The notes beneath the pieces are model-generated. The model had not been told where the DNA came from and made no database searches. It saw only the letters and a list, made by a program, of their open reading frames with translations. A stretch of 64,000 nucleotides of DNA from Halictus rubicundus (lineage: Eukaryota > Arthropoda > Insecta > Hymenoptera > Halictidae): positions 1,984,001 to 2,048,000 of the forward strand of contig NC_135157.1 of the NCBI RefSeq assembly GCF_050948215.1, given 5' to 3'. Both the position numbers and the translations under genes were made by a program. Positions 1-12,717 of this stretch are shown here, in pieces. Every line of letters begins with the position of its first letter. Positions within the stretch are counted from its first letter, which is position 1.

Positions 1-2678
1 AATCTTTGGAACGGTTTCTTTTCTATTCGGAGCGCTGCTCGCATCGGCGGTATCGAAAAGTCATGCGCCACGCGTACGAGCATGGGCAACTCGAGTGAGA
101 AGTCTACCGTCTCGTGGATATTCACGGAATGCGGTGAACCAAGCCTTTCCCTAGCATAACTCCTCGCCCCTTTTTCCGTTTCCACCTTTCCTCGGCGTGC
201 GCGTGATGCATCAGGGTCTTTTCTAATTTAGCATTCCGCACCTCCCGTCTCGGGAAATTCGATTTGGCCGTGACGCCTAGATAAACTCGTCCCCGCACGA
301 TCGTCGCGAAAAGTAGTCTCTACGCTTTGAAACGCCGGAAAGTGGAGGGAGTGGCGAGGAAAATGTCGCGAATATTCTTACACGGAGAAAGAATCTTTTT
401 ATTATTTTAGATACGATTTATAGATTCGGTGATTGAAGCGGTGTCTCTAGTGTAAAGGTGTATGCTACATTTGATGAGGAGGGCGCAAAACAATTCGTTG
501 CTCGATGTAACAATGCAAGAAGCAGCTATGTATAACAAATGAAATTTTAATTTTTTTAAAGGAGAAGGAAAGCGTATGTTACACTAGCCGATTTGTTTAT
601 TGCTATATTTATAAATTTCGTGGATTGCAAAGGCTCCCGTACATGTGTTGTCTCTTTGCAATGCAAGGCGGTGCGCTTATCTGGTGAAATTCTCCGATTT
701 GTTGCTAAGCAAAACGGATCGTGTAGGATAGCTTCAAGCAAACGTGACAGATTTGAGATTATGGTCGTGAGAATTTCTCGCGGGAATTTATACAGACATA
801 TAAAGAAAGTGAGTGTATCTTCACTTTTGTACAAAAATCAGCGTAATTGCGGTAATCGCATCACTCTAGCATATTAAAAAACGTAGGAGCATGTTTCCAG
901 GATACCTTTCACGATATCCTTTGAGGTTGAAATTATTGAAAATATCCAAGGTAAAAGTCGTTTAGTTTCGAAGTCGAGCCGGAGGTTTCGATATTAACGA
1001 AGATTCCAAGGATGATGGTGGTGGTGGTAGCAGCCTCTTTTGAGGCGGTCGCACAAAACCTTTGCCGGCGGAGTAAAGCTCGGGAAAGCCCATAGCGTTC
1101 TTGCTCTCTGTCGACAGGTGACAGAAAGATTTTCGCGGTTCAGATCCGATCCACACGTCCGGGATCTCGGCGCGGCGGTTCGCGATTCATGAACGACCGT
1201 TTTAAATGGGGCCGTTTCGGCCGCATTACCGACGTCTGACGGTCAGAAGCATAACGAGCCTTTTTCGTTGGTAACGAGAAGACGGTTCACCGATTTCTCT
1301 GAGAAGGAAACGAGCGCCGAAGAAAGAGGGTATTTCTCTCTCGACGGGCGTACTACGATCCTCCTGGGCTTCTGGTAACCAAGAACAGCGAGAGGCAGAA
1401 GGCGGCGAGAGTTTCGGGCGACGGCAACTGGCTGAATGTTTTCTTGGCTCGCAGTGTTGCTCTTCCCCGCTTTCATCGGGAATTATTGTTTCCAGGGGAA
1501 ATTTTTTGGCTGCCGACGTTGACGCGGATCGTCTAGACGAGCGTCTTCGAGCCCGCGTATTGCGACGCGAGATGGAATAAAGGTGAAATCCGTTGTGGTC
1601 GTCGGGGGAACCGGCGTTCTTTTCTGGAAATTGCGTATCCGCGATCTCGAATGGCCTCGGAATCTGGTTAGGGTCTTCGGTAAATTGAGTTAGGACTCCA
1701 TCGCGGGAGAACGAGCAGATTCTTTGAGCGATTTCGCCGGGAACCCGGGCCCCTTTAACCGAGCTGTCGATCAATTTAGACCGACTGGTCCCAGGCGATA
1801 TCGATCGCGCGTACGAACCGCTTGTGCTCGCTCGAATGTGCGGATGCCTCCTCGTCTAGTTTCGGCAATTCGTCCGAAGCACGCAGGACCGGTTTCAACG
1901 TGGAAATTCGAGCCTTCCTCGAGGACAGGAAGGCGGAAAGAGCAAGAAACGTCCATCGACGTAGACGACGGTTCGAACTGGACTCTCGAAACTGTTCTCC
2001 GAGGTGGCCATTAACAATGACGCGGCGGGACAAGCGAAACTCTTAGGCGAGCAAGGTTTAAAACTAAAAGCATTCCTCGCGATTATTGACAAGGGCGACC
2101 GGCCGCCATTGTGTGTCTTCGAGGATCTAATCCTATCTGTCTTTGCCCTCGGCCGGTCCAGTTAAAAGCATTCTCCTGAATTATTCACGCGACTCTAAGA
2201 TCCTGATGCGCCGGGAATTTAATTATTTTCTTCTCGCGTCTTATAACGCAGAACGCAAACGTCCGCGCTCGGAAATCGTTTCCGCATTAACTTGGCCCTC
2301 TTGCTTATTCTATGATGTGTTTTGCAAAGTTAAACAGAGTTACGCTCTCACGTCGCGTCGTTTTCATCGGTAACGCGGTATTTAATTGTTTATAGCCCGA
2401 ATGTGTTACATTCCTGCTTCCACGCGCTTAGTTAGTTCTCGTTTGGTAAGTTGATCACTATTTGACATGGTAAGTTGGTTGAAGGTGTAATTCTAGAATT
2501 CAATGGTGCTTCGTAAAATGAATTCGCTGTTCCAGTTGCTCCTGTTGTTCTGGGATTAGATTAACAGTGATGCGATTGGTGGTGTGATTAACAGTGTTAC
2601 GAATAACATGTTGTTATTGAAATGCGCGATAGCATGTTTTTATACGAGGTAAATTGCTATTACACCTTTTTTGCAGTT
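1..2678. other. Unique noncoding block, GC-rich from about 950
   Basis: No gene is supported. Open frames occur on both strands between about 960 and 2090, but they overlap one another, have no recognisable domains and lie in CpG-rich sequence where stop codons are rare by composition. No splice-bounded coding exon or RNA gene was recognised. It could be intronic or regulatory sequence of a gene outside the window. Confidence 0.5.
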
Positions 2679-2682
2679 TTAA

Positions 2683-2923
2683 CCCTTTGCACTCGAGTGG
2701 TGACTCTGAAGCACCACTAGAAATTGTTGTAGCATTATTTCAAAGAAATTACAAAAAATATTGCAAAATATTTGTCACATTACAAGATTTGTATTCAATA
2801 GATTACTAAACATTTAAATATTATATGTGGAAATCGGATCAGTTTCGTACGAATAAAATGAAAATATTCCAAGACGGAAGAAAAATTTAGTTTTACAATG
2901 AAAATAGCGCCGAGTGCAAAGGG
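2683..2923. mobile_element. TTAA-type (piggyBac-like) MITE, 241 bp
   Basis: The two ends are exact inverted repeats (CCCTTTGCACTCG inward from each side), each flanked outside by TTAA (2679-2682 and 2924-2927). TTAA duplication plus a terminus beginning CCC is the hallmark of the piggyBac superfamily. The interior is AT-rich with no coding capacity, so this is a non-autonomous copy that would need a transposase from elsewhere. Confidence 0.85.
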
Positions 2924-3189
2924 TTAATAGAAACCCGCATATTGCAAGTCAAATTTCCAAAATATTTGTAACACAAATTTGATTTCAAGCGGTGTTCGAA
3001 GTTTGGTGTAATATGTAATACGTTCTCATATATCTTCGTTCGTCGTTGGTGGCTCGCGGTACACCTCATTTTTTGATGTTTAAAAATGGAATAAGTTTAT
3101 GAATATCTCAGTAATTATTCATTTTAAGCCCTATTTGGTATACTACTTTTTAACGAAAAATTGAGTGCTTTAATACGAATTCGAAAAGA

Positions 3190-3710
3190 AATATTGGGCA
3201 TTCCATTTAAAAAACTAAAGGTGACCCTCATATCTCCCTCTGAAATACGTATGTATGTCCCTCTGAAAACCATGCAACATTTGTTTCAAATTTGTTTTGT
3301 ACAACAAATAATGTACGAGTTATTTGAAGTCATCATGTTACGAGATTCATCCTGTGTGTATATGTATACATTACAGTATTACAGTACTACATTACATTAC
3401 ATATGAGACATTACAATTGAAATATCTCCTAAACTAATGATTTTTTTACACAAACAGATTAATACTTTTTTGTAAAGAATATGAAGGCGCATCAGCTGAT
3501 GCAATAAAAAATATATGATTCCATTTAAAAAAACATTAATGACCTTCATATGTCCTTTGCACGTCCACCTACAAAAACAAATGTGCCATCAGAATGTGCC
3601 CCTCTCAAAACCATTCAACTTCATCTGAAACATTGTTTGCTATGCGCAATAATAATGACGTAAATCTAGGTGGCAAAATGTGGCGATCCACCCTGTATAA
3701 AATTTACAGC
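3190..3710. repeat. Two direct, diverged half-copies of the 56626-57075 MITE family
   Basis: Positions about 3200-3365 and 3525-3707 both begin with TCCATTTAAAA, continue into a tract resembling GACCTTCATATGTCC, and end near ATCC(A/T)CCCTGT or ATCCTGTGTG. The same order of motifs occurs in the arms of the intact element at 56626-57075. The opposite arms are missing or unrecognisable, so these look like decayed arm fragments in direct orientation. Exact boundaries are uncertain. Confidence 0.55.
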
Positions 3711-4445
3711 GAATCCGATAACGTTTGAAACAGTTATGAAACATTCGTAGCAATGATATTACTGAAACAGGGTCAAGATCGAAAGTAGCTACGCGGGTGA
3801 TGTATAGTAAGCGATCAGAGGTGGTAAGTCGAACAAATTGATATGGAAAACGAACGTCGACGTTTCTTGTCTGAAATTCCGACGGACTTCGGGTGATGGC
3901 GGGAACGGGTCTCGCGGCACGTCGCGTCTATGGAAATAAATCCTTTAGGGCGGACTGGTCTCGCGCGACGCCGGTTTCACATGCAGGAAATCCCGAATAA
4001 ATCCAAACAAACGCGGGAGCGGGAGGAGGATCAGGTCTCGCCACCTACGATTTCGAAAGGGACGAGGTTTTATTTATAGGTGCTTTGGTCGCCGGCACAT
4101 GGCACGGCACGCGTGGAATCACGCGTGTTTTCGTGCCCGCTAGGTGCACGCACAGGAGTAAATTATTTGGACAAGTCGCCGATGGTTCCTCGAACGACCG
4201 AGTCCCTTTTCCTCGCCGCGGGAAACATTTTTGCTTCGTATACATCGTGTTCGACTACGCTTCTTGTTAAGTTACCGAGTTGCTGTCGATGTACGCTCAG
4301 TCACTGTGTTGATAACGCGGTGAATTTGTTCGAGGTTGTATCGAGACTGAGTTACAGGGTTACATACCTTTGCACTGTTGAAAAATAAAGGAAACTCAAC
4401 CATTTCTTTCATGTATAAAATTGTTTCTTTGAGAAATTAGTATGT
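3711..4445. other. Unique noncoding sequence
   Basis: A GC-rich stretch with short overlapping frames on both strands (about 4045-4388). None has a recognisable motif or a convincing initiation or splice context. I see no repeat or RNA gene. Confidence 0.4.
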
Positions 4446-4728
4446 ATTGTCACGTCCGGTAGTCTAGCCAGTAATAATAACTAATCAGGCTAGAAAAATC
4501 TTACTAATCTTACAATTTTTATTTCTTCCTTTCCTTTCTACTTCCTTTTATTTTTTTTTTTTTTTTTTTAATAGGAAGGAAAAGAAAGGAAGGAAATTCC
4601 GATATTTGTTTTAATATTCGTTTCCGTATTTCTCGCGTTTCGCGTAACACTATAAAAATGGCAAAATTGTTAAGATTTTTCTGACCTGATTAATTATTAT
4701 CAGTGGCTAGACCACTGTATGTGACAGT
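4446..4728. mobile_element. Foldback element, about 283 bp
   Basis: The left arm reads TGTCACGTCCGGTAGTCTAG and continues through AATAATAACTAATCAGG. The right arm, reverse complemented, reads TGTCACATACAGTGGTCTAG and continues through AATAATTAATCAGG, so the arms pair over more than 60 bp. The centre holds a T-run at 4551-4570 flanked by a second inverted pair (CTTTCC / GGAAAG). No coding capacity. Superfamily not determined; target duplication not clear. Confidence 0.7.
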
Positions 4729-5235
4729 ATTATTGTGTGATATTTAAGTAGTATTTTCTGAAAAATTGAATTTATGTATTAAAACAGAGGGATATGGCAG
4801 CCATTTTCCCAAAGGCATTTCTGCGAAACATTGTTTACGGTATATGTATATCGCCGAGGGGTTTTACGTAATACACATTTTTTAAATTTTATATTGAACT
4901 AGATAAAACATTTGAAAATATCAATACATTCACTGTTTCCCAAAGAATACCAAGAAGGACAAAAGCGAAGAATCAAAAGACTAATCAACTTCAACTCTGC
5001 AGCTTTATTTTCGATAATCAAATTACTATTTTGTGGGACTTTTAGGTTCTTCGGCAGCCAGGATACCATACACGCGAAACAAGACTTAAATTAAAAAAGA
5101 AGAAATTGCTAACTAATACGCCGCACACATTCGGAACATATTCAGTTCGACAGAAGAGAACTATGATTCTTAAAACTTAAATAATCGTTATAAATGAAAT
5201 TCAAAAACTTATCGGACACGCATATTAAATACGAA
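4729..5235. other. AT-rich unique sequence
   Basis: No gene, repeat or RNA gene recognised. One 60-codon open frame at 4912-5094 has no features suggesting a protein. Confidence 0.4.
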
Positions 5236-5447
5236 CACTAACCGTACCACGACCGATCAAATAACCGGTTATTATTTTTTAATTATTGAAATTATAAGGA
5301 CGCTTCCATTAGGAATTATTCAATAAATTTCTTTATTGAAGCACGTGTTATTATAAAAATTCGGAGCAATTTAAATAAGTTCAGTCTTGTAATTTTTATA
5401 AAACAATATATTATACCAGACACATTTTGTAGTCGGTACGGTCAGTG
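5236..5447. mobile_element. TTAA-type MITE, about 212 bp, one flank degenerate
   Basis: The left end reads CACTAACCGTACCACGAC. The right end, reverse complemented, reads CACTGACCGTACCGAC. TTAA follows the right end (5448-5451), while the left flank is CGAA, which I interpret as a mutated TTAA. The interior is AT-rich and noncoding. Confidence 0.6.
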
Positions 5448-5451
5448 TTAA

Positions 5452-7622
5452 TGACTCAGATGATATAACAATTTTCAATTTCTAAAATCAGTTTTTTATT
5501 TTTGTCCCAGTTCTCGTACTTATCAACCACTGTGCGCCGTTGACGCAACGTTAAAGAAAATATTCATTACAGATAGTGGAGTATTCTGCACTAACGTTGA
5601 TTTATGTAGTCGATTCTAATTTCGCTATAAATTATCCCGGAAGCTTAAATCCGCTGGCACGTCCAGTCGATCCTTTCTTTCACCAGCACGACGAAAAGGA
5701 ATAGGTAATAACTCCTTCGCGGAAAAATGTGTGCGCCGGGAGTTTGATATGTTCCGTGTTTTCTTTTTCACAAGATTAAACAGGCGACAGCAGCCCGTGT
5801 TGTATGATTTATCGTTGGCAGCGCATACGGAAGGTCTCGGGGCCGTTTCCATGGCCTTTTAAAAGAGAGATCGAACCGTACCCAATGTTCACGGTGTTTA
5901 AACTACGCGGGTTGGATTTGCTCTTTTTTTTTATTTTTCGTCTCCTCGGCGGTCGCGGTGCGCTTTCGATGGCTCATTCGTTTAATGGCCGACTAAATAT
6001 TGACTCCCGGTTGTTCGGTTTACCCATGACCTGGTCATCGGAGTGTTTCGTTGTCCGTACACCTATCTGCCTAGCTTTAATAGGCGTGCACGGTATGCAC
6101 GGGCGTAAACACAGGCGGCTCGAGATCTTTTAACGGTGAAACACTCGCGGGGATTTTTTCGAACCTGCTTCTGGCTTTCGTTGTTTATTCGTCGCGTTTT
6201 TCCAGTCACACCTGAAGTCAAACCGAGGCTCCATAATTCTCCTGAATTTATCAGTGTTACTAACTGCTTACAGTTCTCTAAAAAACTGTAATTTAAGAGT
6301 TTCAACGCACGCACGAAATTCTGACCAACTGTGTTCCCAAAAACTCCCTGTCTGGTCACTCTACATTCACATAATACTTATTGGCACATTGCAGACTTCA
6401 TGCATTTATGATAAAAATTGAGTAGATCAAATACAAAACAGTGCGAAAATACGAATTTTAAAGAGTACTGTATTATTTTCAATCTGAAACCTAAGAACTG
6501 GGTGACCAGAATTCAATGTGCTAGTAAGAAAGTTTTTTGCGAATATCTGGGGATCAAGTAATTTTCACCAAAAACGAATCGTAGTCAGCGCGTCGAAACG
6601 AATAGAATGACGTATAATGGGTACCAAAAGTTTCGGGGAGGAATTGTATAGTTCCAGCTCCGCAGCCTATTAAAACTAGAAAAACCTAAATACTTCTAGA
6701 CACTAGCGAAAACATTTCCACACCCCTTATTCCAAATCTAGAAATCCTCATCCGCTTAAGTCACGTGTTTTGCATAAAAATGAGAAACACAAAGATCGAT
6801 ACCATCTGTCGTTTATACCCCGTGAACCAAAGCGTTCGATGTCAATCACAGTGCTCCGGATAATTCAATGAATCGGTTTAACTGTAGAGATTCAGCCTCT
6901 AGTCGTAGCACAGCCATTCGAGACTCTGTTCAGGATTGGTCTCGACGCGCGAATCCATCAGCATCCGTCACCGATGCCGGAATCGATACCGGCGTATCGA
7001 GAAGCAGATCGGATCATCGACCGAAGAAAACGAATTAATTGAAACGAAATGGTCGGATGAACTTGAATCGGATTGAGCCGATGCGCGTTCGATTTCTGGT
7101 TTCCCCCCGAATGTCGTCCGCGAGCCGTTGAATTAGATTCCTAGCAACAAGTGAGGCGCGTGCCGCGTCGATACTTTCCGACCAGGATTTTTCTTCCGGG
7201 ACATTTCCCCGGCGCTGTGGCGCTTGCTCCCGAGGAAAATGCAGCGTTTACCATTCTTCTTTTGTGTCTCCTCTCGGGTTCGCATCTCTTTGCTCGCGCG
7301 CGCGTTTCACTTTATAACGAACCAGTCGGTTGTTCGTTCCCGCCGACGAACGATCAAACCCTTTTCCGACGCTATGTGCGCGACTCAAAGGGCTTTCTCG
7401 CGTTATGCCAGGAATTAATCAATATCGTCTTCTCCCTCTCCCTTCCTTTCTCTTCCCTCTGTCCGCCGTTTCATCGTTAATTCGCGACCGCATTCGTCTG
7501 ACGGTAATTCGTGCGTTTCGACGGGTTCGTCTGCACACTTTGTTCCAAGATCGTGAAGGAACCTCGCGAACGAGACAGGGAGAGAGGGGGGAGGGAAGTA
7601 GGGAGGGAGGGAAAGAGAGAGG

Positions 7623-7658
<36 letters not shown>

Positions 7659-8150
7659 TAACGAATCCGGCCACCAGATGCAGACGAGAACGGGAAAAAT
7701 TGTGGGGAAGAAAGAGAAAGATAGGGAGAGAGAGAGGAGAAGAGTTAATGGATCCTGTGGGATGCTAATGGGCTGCACCCGTACGCTCGCGCTCTGTTTA
7801 CAGGCAAAGCCAATTACAGCTAATTCGACGGCTATGTATTAGCCGATTAGCCGGATGTATTTCGAGGGACCACCCCTCAAGGACGTCTTTATGAACGATA
7901 ACCAAGGAAATTACGTCGCTTGTGGTACGCGCGTGCTACTCCCTCTTTTCAACGCTCCAAGCGAGACCTCGGAACTTCTCCGTAACATCTCGATCTCCGT
8001 GGAGGAAACAAACCGAGAGGAGAAACGAGAGAGCTCCCAGATTTCAGAGGTTACTGTCAAAACTATAGCAGATGTTAGTTTCTTGCGATGTGAACCGTGA
8101 AACGGATGCAATTTCATAGATCTATGGGTCAGGTTCCTCTGCGTTAGGTT
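5452..8150. other. Unique noncoding block with CpG-rich and purine-rich tracts
   Basis: Open frames at about 5800-6360 and 7150-7840 overlap on opposite strands and are driven by GC-rich or GA/CT-rich sequence. The longest, near 7330-7842, is mostly Arg/Glu from the GA repeat. I recognise no protein family, splice-bounded exon or RNA gene here. Confidence 0.45.
7560..7740. repeat. Purine-rich tract with (GA)n microsatellite
   Basis: A nearly pure GA/GGGA tract with a regular (GA)n core at about 7615-7658 and further GA-rich sequence to about 7740. It creates artificial charged open frames on both strands. Confidence 0.9.
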
Positions 8151-8151
8151 G

Positions 8152-8187
8152 TCTAACAACACCGTTGTATAGAACGGTGTTGTTAGA
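8152..8187. repeat. Perfect 15-bp stem hairpin with 6-nt loop
   Basis: TCTAACAACACCGTT (8152-8166), loop GTATAG, then the exact reverse complement AACGGTGTTGTTAGA (8173-8187). It is too short for a typical animal microRNA precursor and has no U-tract terminator context. It could be a collapsed inverted-repeat element. Confidence 0.75.
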
Positions 8188-8476
8188 GAAACTCACCTTT
8201 GTGTAGAACACGACCTGCATAGTATTTATTACACTTCTGTATAAGTTTAATATGAGAAAGATAATACAATAATTAAAAGAAGAAGAATTATAATATAATT
8301 TGTCATTTTATTAAGCGCTCAGGATCTCAGTCAATATTCACCTTTGCACTACTGCGTCAAGTATGACTCGACAAGCTAGGCATAACGCCTTGTAGTTCGA
8401 CATTTTCATTTTATTAGTTTAATTAATTTCAACGTCAAATGTAAGAGCAAGATCTCAAAAGGTACACATTTATGTA

Positions 8477-9166
8477 CAGTGTCTCCCACTAATATTCGAA
8501 CGCTCTTAAAAGTCGCATAACTTTGTCAATATTGGACTATACTACTTGAATTTTTTTGAGAAGTTAGAACAATTGATTCGCTACATAACACGAAAAAAAT
8601 GTTTGATTAAAATTGCAATTGGTCGAAATTGCAGAGAAAGTACTGAAAGTTGTATTTTGCAACTTTTTTATGCGGGCCTATATTAAAAATTTAAAAAGTA
8701 CGTTATGTACATCTGTAACAATTATACATATTCTGAATATATCGTCTAAATCGGTCAACGTTGCAATGAGTTACAAACGTTTAACGATGAAAACTTAAGG
8801 GCGACAATTGAAGGATTTTGACCTTGTCAGGGAATTTCGCCCTTATGTGATCATTTTGATACATCTGTAGTTCATCGCAATGTTGATCGATTTTTATGAA
8901 ATTCTCAGAATATGTATAATTCATACAGATCTACAAATCGTACTTTCTAAATTTTCAATATAAGTCCACATAAAAAAGTTGTAAAATATAACTTTTAGTA
9001 TTTTCTCAGCAATTTCGACCAATTGCAATTTTTCGTAACAATTTTTTTTTCACTTTATGTAGCAAACCAATTGTGCTAACTTCTTGCAAACATCCAAGGC
9101 GAATGGTCCAATATTAACAGAGTTATACGATTTTTAAAAGCGTCCGAATATTAGTGGGAGTCACTG
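8477..9166. mobile_element. Tc1-like foldback element, 690 bp near-complete palindrome
   Basis: Flanked by TA on both sides (8475-8476 and 9167-9168). The ends read CAGTGTCTCCCACTAATATT and, reverse complemented, CAGTGACTCCCACTAATATT. The arms continue pairing (for example AATTGCAATTGGTCGAAAT on the left against its complement near 9020) almost to the centre around 8820, so nearly the whole element folds on itself. The ATATTCG motif near the ends resembles the Tc1 elements at 12718 and 39942. There is no transposase; it is a non-autonomous derivative. Confidence 0.88.
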
Positions 9167-9210
9167 TACATATGTACATATCTATACATGAATAAAAGTA
9201 TAACAATTAA

Positions 9211-9434
9211 CACATTGGCGTCGAAACGTTTGAGCCTGCTGTAACATTTTAACTAATTGAAATTTGTCAAAGAAATTTTCAGGAAAGGTGTAAATACGTT
9301 AACTTATAAGACGTTTATATCTATCATATAAATATATTTTGAGACCGGTATTTGAAGATATCGATGACGATGATATTTTCCCACTCCAGTAAAAAACTGA
9401 AATGACATATTCATGCGTCATCCGTCGCCGATAT
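9211..9434. mobile_element. Probable TTAA-type MITE, decayed
   Basis: The left end follows TTAA (9207-9210) and begins CACATTGGCGTCG. A right end near 9434, reverse complemented, reads CATATCGGCGACGG and is followed by TTGA, one change from TTAA. End similarity is modest and the interior is noncoding, so boundaries are tentative. Confidence 0.4.
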
Positions 9435-9439
9435 GTTGA

Positions 9440-12429
9440 CGGTTGTTTATAAATTTTTATTTGAATATCCGTCGGTTTAATATTTTACGTAGAAAATGAA
9501 AGTGTCCGAATGCTCATGGTACGCGTGCATCAAGCTGATTGTTATCTACCGCTTTATTGGATCCGTACAGAACACACTTGAGATTCCACGAACCGTCAAG
9601 CGGCGCGTTTACGGGCGAAAAAATCCGAATGCCCGGATTCCATATGAAAAATTACTAACCGTGAATCGAGTAATGCATACGGTATACAGGCCAGCAGTAA
9701 ATCGCGATTTCGTGGCCGGGTCGGCTCCAATTCAACGCCGCGGTCCCGATATGTTTTCGTTCCCGATCCCCAGACGCTTCTACGGCCGCGCTCGAATCGT
9801 CGAGTGAACTCCGCAGTTGCATGCTGCCTGCATACTGCTGCACGTTGCAGCATCCGTGGTGGAGTACGTTACGCGTCCGTAAGCACCGAGACCCGGGTCC
9901 ACGTATTTATCGGCGTTGGGTGCACGCGCGAAACTCATGCGTTTGTCCGCGATCCATTAAAAATGTGTTGGTTTTATTTGGCCATCCCACCGGCCAGCTG
10001 ACACGTAGGGGAGGCATGAAAGAGAACTGAACGGGCGTCGCGGCGCTCGTTACGATAACGCGTCCATTCTGATCGCTCACCAGGCGCTCTTCAATGATCA
10101 CACACCGGAATATGTCCTCAACGTAGCAGAAACATGCTCGATTCTTCTTTCTCCTGAGGAAATTAGCTTGTTAACGCGCATATCTGCCACCTGATGTCCG
10201 CATCCTTCCCTCGACTGAAACGAGTTCACAGTGGTTCGATTACGCTTGGCTTACCGCTGGACAAAAATTTTTCTTACGGTTTTACGCTTATTTTGGGGAT
10301 TTAATTTGGTTAGAATAGTCAGCTTTGTGTTACAGTTTATAATTTCATTAAAACTGTTAGCCACTTGCACTATTTATTTTGTGATTATAATGATTAGAAA
10401 TGCTTCATCGTTCAGAATTTAATAGAAAAAAAAAATAGTTTTCTCCAAAGGATATATATCAACTACAACAAAATAGAATTTTATTTCGGTTTAAAGGAAA
10501 TTAATAACTCAAGGGGTTAATAACAAATAGTGATATTCGAAATCTGCTATCGCAGATCTATCCCTTATAGAAAAGTACACAACTTTGCCCCATAATCTAT
10601 TCCTCTAGCTGTAATAGTTTGCAAGATATTCTATAAAATATATCTGTCGGATATGGTTTTTTAAACATTAATTTCGACCCGATTGTTAACGTTTTGGCAG
10701 GTGCAGACTGCGATTAAACGAAAGTAAAAAGTCATTTTATTTTCTATTGCTATTATTATTTAGATAGAATTTAGATATCATCGGTTCGGATAGTCGAGCT
10801 TCTACTGAATCGTCAATGTTTGGTCTCATTTTGATCAGAAAAATGTCAGAAATATGTTGGGAAAGGTAAATGTCAGAAAATGTCGGTAAAATGTCAGAAA
10901 TATTCAGAAGGTTGGAAAATATAAAAAAAAAAATAAGCAAACCGGCGTTTTACACCACATCTTGGTTCTCTTAAGTCGAAACGGTCATCAACGATAGAAG
11001 TTATAATTTCTTATAAGATATAGAAAAGAACGGGAATATGAACAAAGACTGTTTACTTGATTTTATCGCCTCCATTATAAAAAGTCTGTCTGTAGAATAT
11101 CCAACATTTCTGCAAAAAACGTGCACGAGCAATGATAAATACTTACGATCGGTAGCGTCAATTTTACTCGTGCAAATGCTTCTGCACAGGCTCAGCACAA
11201 TAAAGCCGATGTAATAATAATAATACTACTAATTGCTCGGCGGCGAGCAGGAGGCGCTGCTCCACAGTTAATTCCGTTGGCGAAGTCAGCCACGATTACG
11301 AGAGGTGCTCGATGCATTGTGTTCACGGTTCGTTTTTCGGAAAGAGCATCTAATTAAACGAAGTAGCCGGGGGACACTTCGTAGGCGGAGTCCTCGGCCG
11401 TCTAATAAATGCTCGGTGCCATGCCGGGCGGTTTCTTGAGGAACTTTGAAGTCACGCCGTCCTCGAAATAATTCAACCCGATCCGGTCGCTTTGAGACGT
11501 TCGCGGGACCCGTGTAAATGCCTGCTAATAGGTTTGAAGACTTTTGAAGAAAGAATTCGGGGACGGCGACGGGGCACGGACGAACGACGCCGACGGTTTA
11601 ACGACTATTTTCTTGTCTCTCAGTTCCTTTTTATTTCCGTTTCGGTTGCAGCGTCGCGTCGTCTCCCCGGCGGTCACCGCGAACGAGCCGATGCAATTAG
11701 TCGGACGATTATTGCTTTCATACCGGCGGAATCGATAGCCGTGTCTCTTTGAGCCGGAAGCGTCGTCGTCGGTTGTCGTTTTTTCGGTAGCTTCGCGAGC
11801 GCATTGTTGCATTTTCATGAATTTCATTTTACACGGCCGTTTGAAGCTCTCTCTCTCTCTCTCTCTCCCTTTCGTTTATTGTTTAATCGGTCTAAATTTG
11901 TTTTTTTTTTGCCCTTCCTTCCACTCTCGCTCGGCCCCCTCCGGCCATTCCGGGCTCCGTGTTAATATTTTAAAACCGCAAGGAGAACGACAATCGCCAT
12001 ACCGCCCACGCGTTGAGAACCGCTGCTCCTGGCCCCGAGCTTCCATTAGACAGGGTGATTGCATTCTTGCGCTAGTAGCTTCGAATAAAGGAATCGCCGT
12101 TCGCAGTCTCCTTATTCTTGGTTTTTCTTCCGTAGCTACCCGCCAGCTTTTCCCTCTCGATGCCCATGGGAGTGTACCGGAAAGGGCTGGATCTGCAAAA
12201 AGAGGAACGAGCTGCAGTCTCCCGGCTTCACGACTCCAATACGATTGAATACCGGTACTTTGTGCACTTATCACCTTCCCCCTCGTTAGGTCCGGCAATT
12301 CGTGATTTTCCGGCACAGATTTTCATTCGAAATTTCTCTCTCCATCTCCGCTCGAACAAAACGTGCTAAGTGTTTCTTCGATTTATTTGCAATGTTACTA
12401 ATATGTTCATGAGACTCGTGATAAATGCA
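9440..12429. other. Unique noncoding block
   Basis: GC-rich at about 9500-10200 and 11220-12360, AT-rich between. Frames at 9496-10101, 11492-11827 and 11817-12369 overlap on opposite strands and show no domain. A (CT)n tract lies at about 11847-11868. No gene supported. Confidence 0.45.
10463..10519. repeat. Dispersed TTAA-flanked repeat fragment
   Basis: Contains TTTTATTTCGGTTTAAAGGA and ends GGGGTTAA. A diverged copy of the first motif lies at 12521-12548, and weaker versions at about 39793-39812 and 58848-58868 (reverse complement). This is consistent with fragments of one TTAA-ended MITE family, but the opposite end is not identified. Confidence 0.45.
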
Positions 12430-12550
12430 ATCATTGGATTTTTTATTAACTCATTGCAGTACGATTTATTTTACGATTATTTATCTTTATTGTATGCCTA
12501 TAATATATAGGCCTATAACATAGAATTCTACTTCGGTTTAAAGGAAGTGA
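12430..12550. repeat. Dispersed TTAA-flanked repeat fragment (copy 2)
   Basis: Shares TAGAATT, then TTCGGTTTAAAGGAA, with the fragment at 10463-10519, and begins near a TTAACTCATTG end. A small palindrome, TATAGGCCTATA, lies inside (about 12507-12518). No coding capacity. Confidence 0.4.
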
Positions 12551-12565
12551 CAGCGATAATAGCTA

Positions 12566-12711
12566 AACTGCAGATATTTATGCAAAATAAAAATTGTCTG
12601 CATCAATTGCAACACATTAACAAATGGAAAATTATATATCGATGTCCTCTAATTCATGTAATCTTTTAAATGTCCATTAAATTTTGTTATAAATACATAA
12701 AATCCGCAGTT
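12566..12711. mobile_element. MITE with ACTGCGGAT...TATGCA ends
   Basis: The left end reads AACTGCAGATATTTATGCA. The right end, reverse complemented, reads AACTGCGGATTTTATGTA. Related paired ends occur at 18129-18315 and 56156-56331, and single ends near 37960 and 51400. It lies a few bases upstream of the Tc1 element at 12718. No coding sequence. Confidence 0.6.
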
Positions 12712-12717
12712 CTTTTA

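Noticed and set aside
1226..1774. 182-codon minus-strand open frame
   Set aside because: Arg/Ser-rich translation in a CpG-rich tract with overlapping frames on both strands; no motif.
5526..5540. CCACTGTGCGCCGTT shared with the inverted-repeat arm near 30437
   Set aside because: A single 15-base match with no extended similarity is within chance expectation for a window this size.
7330..7842. 170-codon frame with long Arg/Glu run
   Set aside because: The charged run is the translation of a (GA)n microsatellite.
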